DNA from: Desulfoferrobacter suflitae
GTDB taxonomy: Bacteria; Desulfobacterota; Syntrophobacteria; Syntrophobacterales; Syntrophobacteraceae
Length of the DNA stretch: 64,000 bases
Assembly: GCF_022603395.1 (NCBI RefSeq)
Contig: NZ_JAIBKA010000002.1
Span: 547,324-611,323, forward strand
Direction of reading: 5' to 3'
This document shows positions 16,953-25,838 of the stretch, one piece after another. Below the pieces are notes generated by a model. That model was not told where the DNA came from, did not search any database, and was given only the letters and a program-made list of their open reading frames with translations. Both the position numbers and the translations under genes were made by a program. Within the stretch, counting starts at the first letter, position 1. Each line of letters starts with the position of its first letter.

Positions 16953-16957
16953 ACTCA

Positions 16958-19174
16958 ATGGAGAAAAAGATCGCCGTATATATTTGTTCAGGGTGTGGCA
17001 TCGGAGATGCCTTAGACATCGAAAAGCTCAGCGAAGTGGCAACCAGTGAATACAAGGTGCCCGTTTGCAAAACGCATGCGAATCTGTGCAGCCAGGAAGG
17101 AGCAAAGCTCATCCAGGATGACATCGCCAGCGAGGGTGTCAACAGCATCGTTGTGGCGGCCTGCTCACCGCGAGTCATGTATGATGTTTTTAATTTTGAG
17201 GGGTGTGTTCTGGATCGGGTCAACCTGCGGGAACAAGTGGTTTGGTCGCAAAAACCTAACGATGAAGACACTCAGATGATGGCCGAAGATTACCTGCGCA
17301 TGGGCATCGTCAAGACCACCAAAATGGAACTGCCCGAACCCTATCAGCCGGACCAGGAAATGTCCAGGGATGTACTGGTGGTCGGCGGCGGCTGGACCGG
17401 CTTGAATGCCGCTCTAGAAGCTGCAGAAGCCGGACGTTCCGTGGTGCTGGTTGAAAAGGAAGCGCAGCTGGGCGGGTTCCAAAAGAAGGTCAAACAGAAG
17501 GTCACTTTTCCCTACAAGGAAATGAAAGCCAACGATATCGATGAATTGATTGAAAAGGTCAAACAGAACAAAAATATTACCGTTTACACCGGAGCCAAGA
17601 TTGAAAAACTTGCAGGCGGGCCCTGTGTGTTCAATGCCTCCATCAAGCAGAATGGAGCGACTAATGAACATCACATAGGGGCAGTTGTGCTGGCGGCAGG
17701 CTGGCGGCCTTATGACCCGAACAAACTGGATAAGAAATTGGGCTTTGGCGCGTCCCCTAACGTGATCACCAATGTCATGTTCGAAGAAATGGTGCAGGCG
17801 GGTCCCATCGCACGACCAAGCGATGGGCAGCCGGTGAAAAATGCCGCTTTTCTGCAGTGTGCCGGGCAGCGGGATCCGAAGCATCTGGGATACTGCTCAA
17901 CCATTTGCTGTGTGACGGCCCTCAAGCAGGCCATCCAGGTCAAGCAGGAAAATCCTGAAGCCAATGTTTTTGTGCTCTACAAAGAAATGAGAACTCCGGG
18001 CCAGGCTGAGGATTTCTACCGTAAAGCCCAAGAAGAAGGCGTGCTCTTTCTGCGTTGCCAGGACCCCGAGGTGCTGACCAATGGCGCCGGATTGGGAGTG
18101 AAGGCTCACGACGAGTTGCTGGGCGAAGAAGTTATCCTGGAGGATTTGGACTTGGTGGTCCTGGCGACTGGAATGGTTCCGGAAACTTCATTCGGCAAGG
18201 ACTTCAAGGAACTGGTAAAAAAAGAAGGTGAAGAAGAAGCCAGCGATGTGCCGGTAGACACCGTCATCGTTTCCGACATTCTCAATCTGGAGTATCGTCA
18301 GGGACCTGAATTGCCGGGGCTGCGTTACGGTTTCCCCGATTCCCATTTCATCTGCTTTCCCTACGAGAGTCGACGCACCGGGATCTACGCCGCGGGCTGC
18401 GTGCGGCGCGCCATGGGCACTGCCAGTGCGGCTGAGGATGGCGCCGGTGCGGCCATGAAGGCCATCCAGTGTACCGAACTCACCATGAAGGGCGCCGCGG
18501 TTCATCCTCGGGCCGGTGACATGACCTATCCTGAATTCTTTATGCAACGCTGTACACAGTGCAAACGCTGTACTGAGGAATGTCCTTTCGGAGCCATCAA
18601 TGAAGATGAAAAGGGCAATCCTCTGCCTCAGCCTACCCGTTGCCGCCGTTGCGGGGTGTGTATGGGGGCGTGTCCGGAACGGATCATTTCGTTCAAGAAC
18701 TACTCTGTGGGCATGATTGGGGACATGATCAAGGCCATCGAAGTGCCGGATGAATATGAAGAAAAGCCGCGCATTGTGGTATTGGCTTGCGAAAATGATG
18801 CTTACCCTGCTCTGGATATGGCCGGATTGCGCCGCATGAGCTACAACGCCTGGGTTCGGGTGGTTCCCCTGAGGTGCCTCGGTTCGATGAACTTGGTGTG
18901 GATTGCCGACTCGTTGTCCAAGGGCATCGATGGCATCCTGCTGTTGGGTTGCCAGCACGGGGACAACTATCAGTGCCATTTCATTAAGGGCAGCGAACTG
19001 GCCGAAATACGCTTGAGCAAAGTCAAAGAGACTCTTGATCGTCTGGTGCTCGAATCTGAGCGTGTCACCTTTGAAACGATATCCATTACTGACTATCACA
19101 AGCTCCCTGCTCTCCTGGATGAATTTGCCGAGACACTGGAAGGAGTTGGACCTAACCCATACAAAGGTTATTAG
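16958..19174 (+). CDS. qmoB: Quinone-interacting oxidoreductase subunit QmoB (HdrA-MvhD fusion)
   Basis: 738 residues. An N-terminal 'YICSGCGIGDAL' segment is followed by a full HdrA-like FAD module ('VVGGGWTGLNAALEAAEAG' near 134). Two classical [4Fe-4S] motifs follow, CTQCKRCTEECP (from residue 532) and CRRCGVCMGACP (from 562). The C-terminal 130 residues resemble the small MvhD-like domain ('ACENDAYPALDMAG', 'VVPLRCLGSMN', 'LLLGCQHGDNYQC'), which in hydrogenases contacts HdrA and carries a [2Fe-2S] cluster. QmoB is proposed as the contact site for APS reductase. Cotranscribed with qmoA (gap of five bases), but separated from qmoC by 150 bases with two hairpins. Confidence 0.97.
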   Translation: MEKKIAVYICSGCGIGDALDIEKLSEVATSEYKVPVCKTHANLCSQEGAKLIQDDIASEGVNSIVVAACSPRVMYDVFNFEGCVLDRVNLREQVVWSQKPNDEDTQMMAEDYLRMGIVKTTKMELPEPYQPDQEMSRDVLVVGGGWTGLNAALEAAEAGRSVVLVEKEAQLGGFQKKVKQKVTFPYKEMKANDIDELIEKVKQNKNITVYTGAKIEKLAGGPCVFNASIKQNGATNEHHIGAVVLAAGWRPYDPNKLDKKLGFGASPNVITNVMFEEMVQAGPIARPSDGQPVKNAAFLQCAGQRDPKHLGYCSTICCVTALKQAIQVKQENPEANVFVLYKEMRTPGQAEDFYRKAQEEGVLFLRCQDPEVLTNGAGLGVKAHDELLGEEVILEDLDLVVLATGMVPETSFGKDFKELVKKEGEEEASDVPVDTVIVSDILNLEYRQGPELPGLRYGFPDSHFICFPYESRRTGIYAAGCVRRAMGTASAAEDGAGAAMKAIQCTELTMKGAAVHPRAGDMTYPEFFMQRCTQCKRCTEECPFGAINEDEKGNPLPQPTRCRRCGVCMGACPERIISFKNYSVGMIGDMIKAIEVPDEYEEKPRIVVLACENDAYPALDMAGLRRMSYNAWVRVVPLRCLGSMNLVWIADSLSKGIDGILLLGCQHGDNYQCHFIKGSELAEIRLSKVKETLDRLVLESERVTFETISITDYHKLPALLDEFAETLEGVGPNPYKGY

Positions 19175-19219
19175 GTCGGCTGTCGCATCGTTCAAGAAAA
19201 AGCGGAAGTGCCGCAGGGG

Positions 19220-19257
19220 GAATCGAGAGTCCGAGGCTTTTTATGGGCTCTCGATTC
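19220..19257 (+). repeat. Hairpin 1 between qmoB and qmoC
   Basis: GAATCGAGAG (19220-19229) and CTCTCGATTC (19248-19257) are perfect 10-base complementary arms around an 18-base loop that contains CTTTTTATGG. There is no T-tract after the stem, so it is more likely a processing or stability element than a terminator. Confidence 0.7.
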
Positions 19258-19275
19258 GCGCGCCGGGTGCAGCGC

Positions 19276-19301
19276 TTCCAGAAAGAGGATTATATCTGGA
19301 A
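19276..19301 (+). repeat. Hairpin 2 between qmoB and qmoC
   Basis: TTCCAGA (19276-19282) and TCTGGAA (19295-19301) are perfect 7-base arms, about 20 bases upstream of the qmoC start and just before its Shine-Dalgarno AAGGAGG. Confidence 0.6.
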
Positions 19302-19324
19302 AGATGACATAAGGAGGCAAATGG

Positions 19325-20512
19325 ATGAGCGCCAAAGTTGACACCAGTATTATGAAAGATCTCAAACATTTTGGGCTGAAAGACGCCCATAAGTGCTTCC
19401 ATTGCGGGAATTGCACGGCGGTGTGCCCGCTCTCGACACCCGAAAATCCTTTTCCCAGGAGGTTTGTACGCTATATTCAGCTCGGGCAAAAGGACAAGAT
19501 TCTGCATGCGCCGGAGCCCTGGCTCTGCTATTACTGCGGCGATTGTTCAACCAATTGCCCGCGGGGCGCCGATCCTGGTGAGGCAATGATGGTGACCAGG
19601 CGATATCTCACTTCCCTGTACGATTGGACGGGATTTTCCAGAAAGTTTTATACGTCGGAAAAGTTCGAGATCATTGCCATTTTGGCGGTCGCCATACTGG
19701 TCGGTCTGGGGATGCTGCTTTTCAACACGGGCAATCCCAATTGGGAGCATGCCCATCTGAACTCCGTATGGCCGTCGCATGCGATCGAACTGGCCGATCT
19801 GGGCATGGCTGCCATCTTGTCGTTTTTGCTGTTGACCAATGTGTTTCGCTGTTTTCGGTTCATCATGGGCGACCTGGCTTTCAAGATTCCTGTGAAGATC
19901 TACGCCAGTAAGCTCAAAGAGCTGATAGTGCATACGCTTACCCAGAAAAAGTTTGGCAAATGCACCGACAGGATGCAGTGGTTTGTGCATCTCATGATCA
20001 TGACGGGTTATGCCTCAGTGTTTCTCATGGTGGTTGTGTTCATAAACGGACTCACCATCGAGAACCTCAAGTTCCAGCGGGATGTGATTTATCCTTTGTG
20101 GCACCCGTGGCGGCTGGTGGGTTACTATTCGACTTTTGCCATCATGTACGGAACGACCTACGCCATCATAGGACGTCTGAAGAAATCCAAAGCCCCCTAT
20201 AAGAATTCGCATCCGACCGACTGGATGTTTCTCATTCTGCTGCAACTGACCACCCTTACGGGTATTTTCGTGCATATCACCAGACTTGTGGACTGGCCTT
20301 TGCCAACCTACGGTCTTTACATTGTGCACATGATGGTTGCGGTACCGATGCTGGTATTGGAAGTGCCCTTCGCCAAGTGGGCACACTTGGCCTATCGCCC
20401 GCTGGTACTCTACCTGCTCAAGGTGAAGGAAGCCTATTTGCAGGAACAACCAGTGGGAGCGGAAGAGGTATCTGCCGAGGTGGCTTCCGCTGAGGCTGTG
20501 GCATCGGAATAG
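19325..20512 (+). CDS. qmoC: Quinone-interacting oxidoreductase membrane subunit QmoC (HdrC-HdrE fusion)
   Basis: 395 residues. The N-terminal HdrC-like part has two [4Fe-4S] motifs, CFHCGNCTAVCP (from residue 24) and CYYCGDCSTNCP (from 68). A cytochrome-b-like HdrE part follows, with about six membrane helices between residues 115 and 360 ('IIAILAVAILVGLGMLLF', 'MAAILSFLLLTNVF', 'WFVHLMIMTGYASVFLMVVVF') and several His for haem. It carries electrons from menaquinol to QmoAB. The C-terminus is a flexible Ala/Glu/Val repeat. The start is the ATG at 19325, not the out-of-frame ATG at 19321. A strong terminator at 20589 ends the operon. Confidence 0.97.
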   Translation: MSAKVDTSIMKDLKHFGLKDAHKCFHCGNCTAVCPLSTPENPFPRRFVRYIQLGQKDKILHAPEPWLCYYCGDCSTNCPRGADPGEAMMVTRRYLTSLYDWTGFSRKFYTSEKFEIIAILAVAILVGLGMLLFNTGNPNWEHAHLNSVWPSHAIELADLGMAAILSFLLLTNVFRCFRFIMGDLAFKIPVKIYASKLKELIVHTLTQKKFGKCTDRMQWFVHLMIMTGYASVFLMVVVFINGLTIENLKFQRDVIYPLWHPWRLVGYYSTFAIMYGTTYAIIGRLKKSKAPYKNSHPTDWMFLILLQLTTLTGIFVHITRLVDWPLPTYGLYIVHMMVAVPMLVLEVPFAKWAHLAYRPLVLYLLKVKEAYLQEQPVGAEEVSAEVASAEAVASE

Positions 20513-20588
20513 TGCCGGCTCGATGATGCAGCATGATTGTGGAGGGAGCACCGCCTGATGAGGGTGGTGTGACCTGCAAGTGAACTTT

Positions 20589-20624
20589 GGCCACGAACCT
20601 CACAGAGGTTACGTGGCCTTTTTT
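20589..20624 (+). terminator. Terminator of the qmoABC operon
   Basis: GGCCACG-AACCTC-aca-GAGGTT-A-CGTGGCC is a near-perfect 13-base stem with one bulge, followed by TTTTTT (20619-20624). It also faces the end of the convergent att-type operon. Confidence 0.92.
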
Positions 20625-20638
20625 CACTGTTGCCGTGT

Positions 20639-21772
20639 TCACATCGGTGCGTCGAACTTCTTTGCATAGCCCGTCAGTTCAACGTAGCCCGCCCCGTGCA
20701 GTGCGTTGCCCTCAATGCTGCCATTTGCCGAGACGCTTCCCTCCCAATAGGTGACCCGGGTGCTTTCGGGGGTGAGCATTTCCTGGTCTGCCAGAGTGGG
20801 ACGGACGATAAGTTCCAAGTCCAGGGGCTTGATGCGAATGCGCCATCGGGCTGGATAAATGGCAGCAGAACGGGGGCTTTCCCAGACCTCCAGGATCTCT
20901 ACATCAATCATTTCTCGCGAAAGATGTTGTACCCGCCCGGCCGGCTCCACAAAAGTGCCGCTCGAAGCCGGGCTGTATTCTCCGTCGTCTTGCCTCAATA
21001 AGTAGATCATCAATTCCGTGTTATCGTTAAATTGCAGACTGAACCAATCCCACCCGACAAGATCCGCTTCCAGGGGTGCCGAGCTAAACTCGTGATCCAT
21101 CCACGCAAGCCCTTTTACAGGGTATTCCTCGTTCTGGAGGAAAACAGAGCCGGTTGCCTGCAGGCGGGTCATGGAGTAATAGCAGCTGGCGCTTTCCTTT
21201 TTGCGGCCTTTCAAGCTGTATCCAGAATTGCCGTGGGGGACAGGAGACTTGGCGGGCTTCAGGGTCAGCTGCACGGAAAAATCGTCGGTTTCGGCACCGA
21301 GCTTGTGTATGTGGGGCTCAATCCTGGCGTACCAGTGCTTCAGGAAAATGCTGGTGCTGTCACCCTCCTGGCTCGCTCCCGCCATCCCGAGGGCCGCTCG
21401 CGCCATCTGCTCGGCATGGAAAAAGTCTTGTCCGGGGATGTCTGTGAGCGCGGCGTGAGCCAGATACAACTGATCAGTGCGCCACGCCGAAGGCGATTCG
21501 GGTGGATACCTGACCGTGGCGGGTGGAGTCACTCGACTACGGAAGAAAGTCAGCTGAAAGCCGAATCCATGCCCCTCTTCGCTTTCCAGGTGGCCTGTGT
21601 AGTACCACCATTCCGTGCGAAAATCCTGGTGTGGACCATGATCTCTTGGAAAGTGAAGATTGCACGGACCTGTAACGCTTTTGAATTGCTTTTCAGCATA
21701 GCCTGAGGTGGGCAATGCGGCGCCCAAAAAGAACATAACGGGCAGCAGCAGAAGTTTTGTTATCCACACCAT
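20639..21772 (-). CDS. AttH/CrtC-like secreted lipocalin-fold protein
   Basis: 377 residues from the ATG at 21772. The start is a signal peptide ('VWITKLLLLPVMFFLGAALPTSGYA') that gives export from the cytoplasm. The mature part opens with 'FPRDHGPHQDFRTEWWYYTG', the hallmark of the AttH/CrtC (carotenoid 1,2-hydratase-like) family, and later has 'GLAWMDHEFSSAPLE' and 'GWDWFSLQFNDNTELMIY'. Members are two-lipocalin proteins whose substrate is mostly unknown. Downstream of a matching ABC permease and ATPase on the same strand, it forms an attEFGH-like export or lipid-handling locus. A carotenoid function is not supported by the neighbours. The frame is open to 21916, but that would overlap the permease gene and put the signal peptide inside. 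Confidence 0.88.
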   Translation of the reverse strand: MVWITKLLLLPVMFFLGAALPTSGYAEKQFKSVTGPCNLHFPRDHGPHQDFRTEWWYYTGHLESEEGHGFGFQLTFFRSRVTPPATVRYPPESPSAWRTDQLYLAHAALTDIPGQDFFHAEQMARAALGMAGASQEGDSTSIFLKHWYARIEPHIHKLGAETDDFSVQLTLKPAKSPVPHGNSGYSLKGRKKESASCYYSMTRLQATGSVFLQNEEYPVKGLAWMDHEFSSAPLEADLVGWDWFSLQFNDNTELMIYLLRQDDGEYSPASSGTFVEPAGRVQHLSREMIDVEILEVWESPRSAAIYPARWRIRIKPLDLELIVRPTLADQEMLTPESTRVTYWEGSVSANGSIEGNALHGAGYVELTGYAKKFDAPM

Positions 21773-21798
21773 GGGATCATCCTTATGGATCCGAGGGG

Positions 21799-24390
21799 TT
21801 AGCGCTCGCGCAGCAAAGATGCAGGGGATTGCCGGAAAGCCATGCGGCTTGCCGGTATTGCAGCCAGCAGCGCGGTAGTGAAGATCAAAGGGAGTGAGGC
21901 GGAGAGCGAACCCCAATCCACGCTATAAAGAAATGTCCAGCCGAAAGACTGCCGATTGATCACATAAATGAGCAGGCGGGAAAGGATAAATCCACAGCCC
22001 GCGCCGAGGATCTGCCCAGCGGTAACCATGAGCACCGCTTCCCAAAATATCATTGCGCGTATCTGTCTGAATGAAGCTCCAATGGCGAGTAGGGTGTTGA
22101 GCTCACGGGTACGTTCGAGTACCAGAACCGTCAAAGTGGTGGTGATGCCAAGAGCCGCTACGAATAGTGCAATGAGTAATAAGACGGTCGTGATGGCAAA
22201 GGTCTCATCGAATATTCTGAGAATCTCGCGCCGCAGGTCACTTCCAATGGTGACAACAACACCCGGGGTGTGTCTCACAATGCGGTACAATTGCTGCATA
22301 ATTGCCTCCCTGGAGGGGCGAGGGGGCGGCTGGTCATTTCGCAAAAAGACGCGCGTTCCTGTCCACGTGAGATCCCCGGTGAGCTTCTGGTAATGTTTGA
22401 GTGAATAATGAAGAACTCCGCCCTGGGTGCGATAATCCCTATAGATGCCCAGGATCGGCATGTTGAAATCGGCACCGCCTACTTTGGCGTGAAAATATTC
22501 ACCGATCTTTAAATTCAGCTGGTTTGCCATCACCTCGGAGACGATCACCCCTTCCCCCTTGGCCAGTTGCTGCATTATTGCCGGTGAATCACCTTCCAGA
22601 AAAAGCAGCCTGCCGTACTTCGAAAAAATGCTGAAGTCGATGGCTTCAAACAAGTAGCGGATGTTTCCTTCATAGAGATATACTCGCCTGTAAGGCAAGA
22701 GGTCGATGCGGTCCTGCATGCTCTCGAGCTGTTCGACAACCTTGCCGGGCAGAGGGTCGCGATATTCATTGACGCTTCCCGTTTGTGTCTGCAGGAACAC
22801 GTCACCCCTGATACTCTGATTGACCCAGGTCTCTACCGTATTGCGAAAACTGTGCACCATGATGACCAGCGCAACATAAAGGGCCATAGCAGTGATGAGG
22901 GCCCCCACCGAAATGGCTATTCGGCTGCCCGCATCCCTCATATAGCGACTTCCGAGATAGGCGGGTTGCCCCCCCACATACCTGAGCAGAGGGGGTAAAA
23001 ATGTCCCCATAAACGCGAGGAACCAGGGGGATAGCAGCGAAAAGCCGGCGAACAGGAAGAATGTCGCTACATAACCGGAAAATGGAACATGAGAAACTCC
23101 AGCCAGCTTCGGTAACGGCAAAACGATTGTGATCAAGAACAGGCCCACAAAGGCCGGAAAAATTAACGGCTTGTGACCAGGCAGTGACCGGTCGTGCATG
23201 AGAAAGGCTTCTTTGGGAGGAACGCGCACTGCTTCTCGAGCAGGCTGATAAGCGGCCAAAACCGATATCAGGAGAGTGACACAAAAGGACAGCAGCACTT
23301 CCCATGGATCGAGTTTCAATCGATCCACATTTACCCGAACGAATAGGTGAGTAATAGTGGCGCTCACACTATGCAATAATTTGTGTACCATAAATGAACT
23401 GATAGGTATGGCCAGGAGCCATCCAACGATCCCCAGAAATGCCCCTTCGGTAATGAAAAGCCAAAACAACTCCTTGGAGGAGGCCCCCAGGGAACGCAGG
23501 ATTGCCAGTTCGTGCCGGCGCGAGGTTGCATTGAGGGAGACCAGGCTGTACACGAGAAACATCCCTACGAACAGCGAGACGAAGCTTAATACCGAAAGAT
23601 TGAGCCGGTAGGCATCGATCATCATTCGACCGGCTTCTCTTGCCTCCGATGGTCGCGATAAAATGACTCCGGCAGGGAGAGCAGCGCGGATCCTTTCGAT
23701 GTCTCTCACGGTTGCAGTGGATTTGAGAAGGATATCAATTCGGTCGACAACTCCATGCAGTCCTGTAAACTCCTGCATGCTTGCAATGTCAGTGATTGCG
23801 ACATATCCGGCGTCGGCCAGTGCCAGACCCTGGGAATTAAGCACACCCAGGATGCGAAATTTGCTGGAACGGCCGAAGTACTTTAATTTGATGTCGCCGC
23901 CGCTCTCCAGGCGAAGACTCGCCATCAGCTTGTGGGTCAACAGCAGGGTTCCGGGCTGCCCTATCAAATCAAGCCAGGTGGAGGCCGACAGAGCATCTGC
24001 ATCCATCTGCCAGGGGCGAAGCGCGCGGTCGAGAATCGGGTCAAGTCCGATCAGCAGGAATTCTCTGGCAGCTTGTTCCCCCGCCTGCACATATGTTTTC
24101 AGTAATGGGGACGCGGTCTTGACGCTTGGATTTTTCAACAGATCGGAGATCAAGGTTTCCGGTACCCGCCCTCCCGGCTTTACCACTGACCAGTCAGCCC
24201 GACCGGAAATGGTGTCCATGCTCTGTGTGAATGAGTGCAACGAAGCATTGACAGCCAGCCTGACGCTGGTGAACACGGCCGCCCCCAGGCCGATTCCCAG
24301 CAGTACCGCCAAAGCACGCCAGCGATGGGCATAAAGCTGACGATAACTGAACCACGTCCAGAGCCTTAAAAAAAGAGTCAAACTTCGCAT
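21799..24390 (-). CDS. FtsX/MacB-type ABC transporter permease, two-module fusion
   Basis: 863 residues with about ten membrane helices in the arrangement of LolCE-like exporters. It has a first helix at about 28-48 and a periplasmic domain to about 265. A first FtsX domain follows at about 268-395 ('LRSLGASSKELFWLFITEGAFLGIVGW'), then a central pair of helices at about 410-510, a second periplasmic domain, and a second FtsX domain at about 735-855 ('LNTLLAIGASFRQIRAMIFWEAVLM'). In attEFGH loci the two permease halves are often separate genes, and here they are one polypeptide. The ATG overlaps the 3' end of the ATPase gene by 13 bases. Confidence 0.93.
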   Translation of the reverse strand: MRSLTLFLRLWTWFSYRQLYAHRWRALAVLLGIGLGAAVFTSVRLAVNASLHSFTQSMDTISGRADWSVVKPGGRVPETLISDLLKNPSVKTASPLLKTYVQAGEQAAREFLLIGLDPILDRALRPWQMDADALSASTWLDLIGQPGTLLLTHKLMASLRLESGGDIKLKYFGRSSKFRILGVLNSQGLALADAGYVAITDIASMQEFTGLHGVVDRIDILLKSTATVRDIERIRAALPAGVILSRPSEAREAGRMMIDAYRLNLSVLSFVSLFVGMFLVYSLVSLNATSRRHELAILRSLGASSKELFWLFITEGAFLGIVGWLLAIPISSFMVHKLLHSVSATITHLFVRVNVDRLKLDPWEVLLSFCVTLLISVLAAYQPAREAVRVPPKEAFLMHDRSLPGHKPLIFPAFVGLFLITIVLPLPKLAGVSHVPFSGYVATFFLFAGFSLLSPWFLAFMGTFLPPLLRYVGGQPAYLGSRYMRDAGSRIAISVGALITAMALYVALVIMVHSFRNTVETWVNQSIRGDVFLQTQTGSVNEYRDPLPGKVVEQLESMQDRIDLLPYRRVYLYEGNIRYLFEAIDFSIFSKYGRLLFLEGDSPAIMQQLAKGEGVIVSEVMANQLNLKIGEYFHAKVGGADFNMPILGIYRDYRTQGGVLHYSLKHYQKLTGDLTWTGTRVFLRNDQPPPRPSREAIMQQLYRIVRHTPGVVVTIGSDLRREILRIFDETFAITTVLLLIALFVAALGITTTLTVLVLERTRELNTLLAIGASFRQIRAMIFWEAVLMVTAGQILGAGCGFILSRLLIYVINRQSFGWTFLYSVDWGSLSASLPLIFTTALLAAIPASRMAFRQSPASLLRER

Positions 24391-25082
24391 AGGGATTCGG
24401 TAATCAGCCCGTCTTTGAGGCAGATGTGAGAGGTGGCATAAGGGTCGGCAAGGGAACTGTGGGTTGCGACAATTACGGTCCTGCGCGAATTGCGATTGAG
24501 CTCTGAGAGCAATTCAATCACTGTCTGACCGTTGAGGCTGTCCAGGTTGCCGGTGGGTTCATCGGCCAAAATAATCTCGGGATCGTTAATCAATGATCGG
24601 GCAATGGCGGTGCGCTGCATTTCACCGCCGGACAGTTGAGCGGGTCGATGGTTATCCCGGGATTTTAGATTCAGCCAATCGATCAGCTGCCTTGCCCTTG
24701 GTTTGACCTGGACCAGTGGATCGCCCGCGAGCAGCGCGGGAAGACATACGTTTTCCAACACAGTCAGGGTGGGAAGCAGGTTAAAAGACTGGAAAATGAT
24801 CCCCACTATCTCCCTCCGATACCGGACGAGCTCTGCCTGTGAGGCATCCTGCAGATCATGTTGGGCGACAACAAGACGACCCCGGGTGGGTTGATCCAAG
24901 CCTGCGAGCAGAGCCAGCAAAGTACTCTTTCCTGAACCACTGTTACCCTTCAGCACAACAAATTCGCCTCTGCCGATGCGGAGGCTGACATCTCTAATGC
25001 CGGTCACTTCAGTGGCACCCATTGAGTATACACGAGTTAGGCCTTCGGCGCGGATGATTGCACTGTCATCATTGATCAGCAT
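24378..25082 (-). CDS. ABC transporter ATP-binding protein (LolD/MacB family)
   Basis: 234 residues with a full set of ABC motifs: Walker A 'GNSGSGKST' near 44, Q-loop '[11 protein letters not shown]' near 101, signature '[15 protein letters not shown]' near 145 and Walker B '[13 protein letters not shown]' near 165. The sequence is of the LolD/FtsE/MacB class that partners FtsX-type permeases. First gene of the three-gene minus-strand operon with the fused permease and the AttH-like protein. Confidence 0.96.
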   Translation of the reverse strand: MLINDDSAIIRAEGLTRVYSMGATEVTGIRDVSLRIGRGEFVVLKGNSGSGKSTLLALLAGLDQPTRGRLVVAQHDLQDASQAELVRYRREIVGIIFQSFNLLPTLTVLENVCLPALLAGDPLVQVKPRARQLIDWLNLKSRDNHRPAQLSGGEMQRTAIARSLINDPEIILADEPTGNLDSLNGQTVIELLSELNRNSRRTVIVATHSSLADPYATSHICLKDGLITESLCEV

Positions 25083-25320
25083 GGATTAGCGATTCTCCAG
25101 ACTCGTTAGGATTGAGCAGCCAAGCTTGTTCATCAAGACGGTCTTACGGGACCGGCAAAATTGCATGAGACAACCTGAGAGCTTATTTTTATGAGCACAA
25201 CCTTGAAAGTGTCGATGAGATTATGCAGTACCGGCATTTGGGACGCAATGAAATGAAGCCGGTATGAGGATAATTTCACTGTGAATCATAATCGGAAAAG
25301 GGACAGGGAGGTTTAAAGTC

Positions 25321-25776
25321 ATGGTGGTAAAAAAGATTTTGTGGCCGACAGATTTTTCCGCCGCCGCGGCGGTAGCCGAATCTTATGTTCAGGGACTGTC
25401 ACAACAATTCAGTGCGGAGATTCATTTGATTCATGTGGCTGAGGATTTGACCCAATATGAACATTACTGGGGAAGTGGTCCGGACAGCAAGCACATCGAG
25501 GAGCTTAATGACTTTGCGGTGAAGGTTTCGCAGGAGCGGCTCGAGCAGCTCTGCAAAGAAAAGCTAACCGGGTGTCCACGCTATGAGATACACATTACGC
25601 GCGGCGATCCGGCCAAGGAAATACTGAAGACGATCGATGAAATACGTCCGGATCTGGTAGTCATGGCAACCCATGGGATGAAGAGCAATTTCCCTTTTGG
25701 CAGTGTCGCCGAGCGCGTCGTGAAGAACTCCCCGGTGCCCGTTCTCACGATTAATCCGGGGCGAGCCCAGAGGTAG
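25321..25776 (+). CDS. Universal stress protein (UspA family)
   Basis: 151 residues, one Usp domain: 'ILWPTDFSAAAAVAESYV' at the N-terminus, 'IHLIHVAED', 'EIHITRGDPAKEIL' and 'DLVVMATHGM'. The nucleotide loop is unusual. ATP-binding family members read G-x2-G-x9-G-S, whereas here 'HGMKSNFPFGSVAERV' is shorter and lacks the second Gly, so ATP binding is doubtful. The role is probably stress tolerance. It lies alone, divergent from the ABC operon and convergent with the radical SAM gene. The 238-base upstream interval must hold both promoters, but I see no convincing pair of hexamers. Confidence 0.93.
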   Translation: MVVKKILWPTDFSAAAAVAESYVQGLSQQFSAEIHLIHVAEDLTQYEHYWGSGPDSKHIEELNDFAVKVSQERLEQLCKEKLTGCPRYEIHITRGDPAKEILKTIDEIRPDLVVMATHGMKSNFPFGSVAERVVKNSPVPVLTINPGRAQR

Positions 25777-25838
25777 CACATTACAGTTTTGTGGACTGCA
25801 GTGGCGAACGGGCTGGATTGGTGGGCGTGAGGGAGGTG

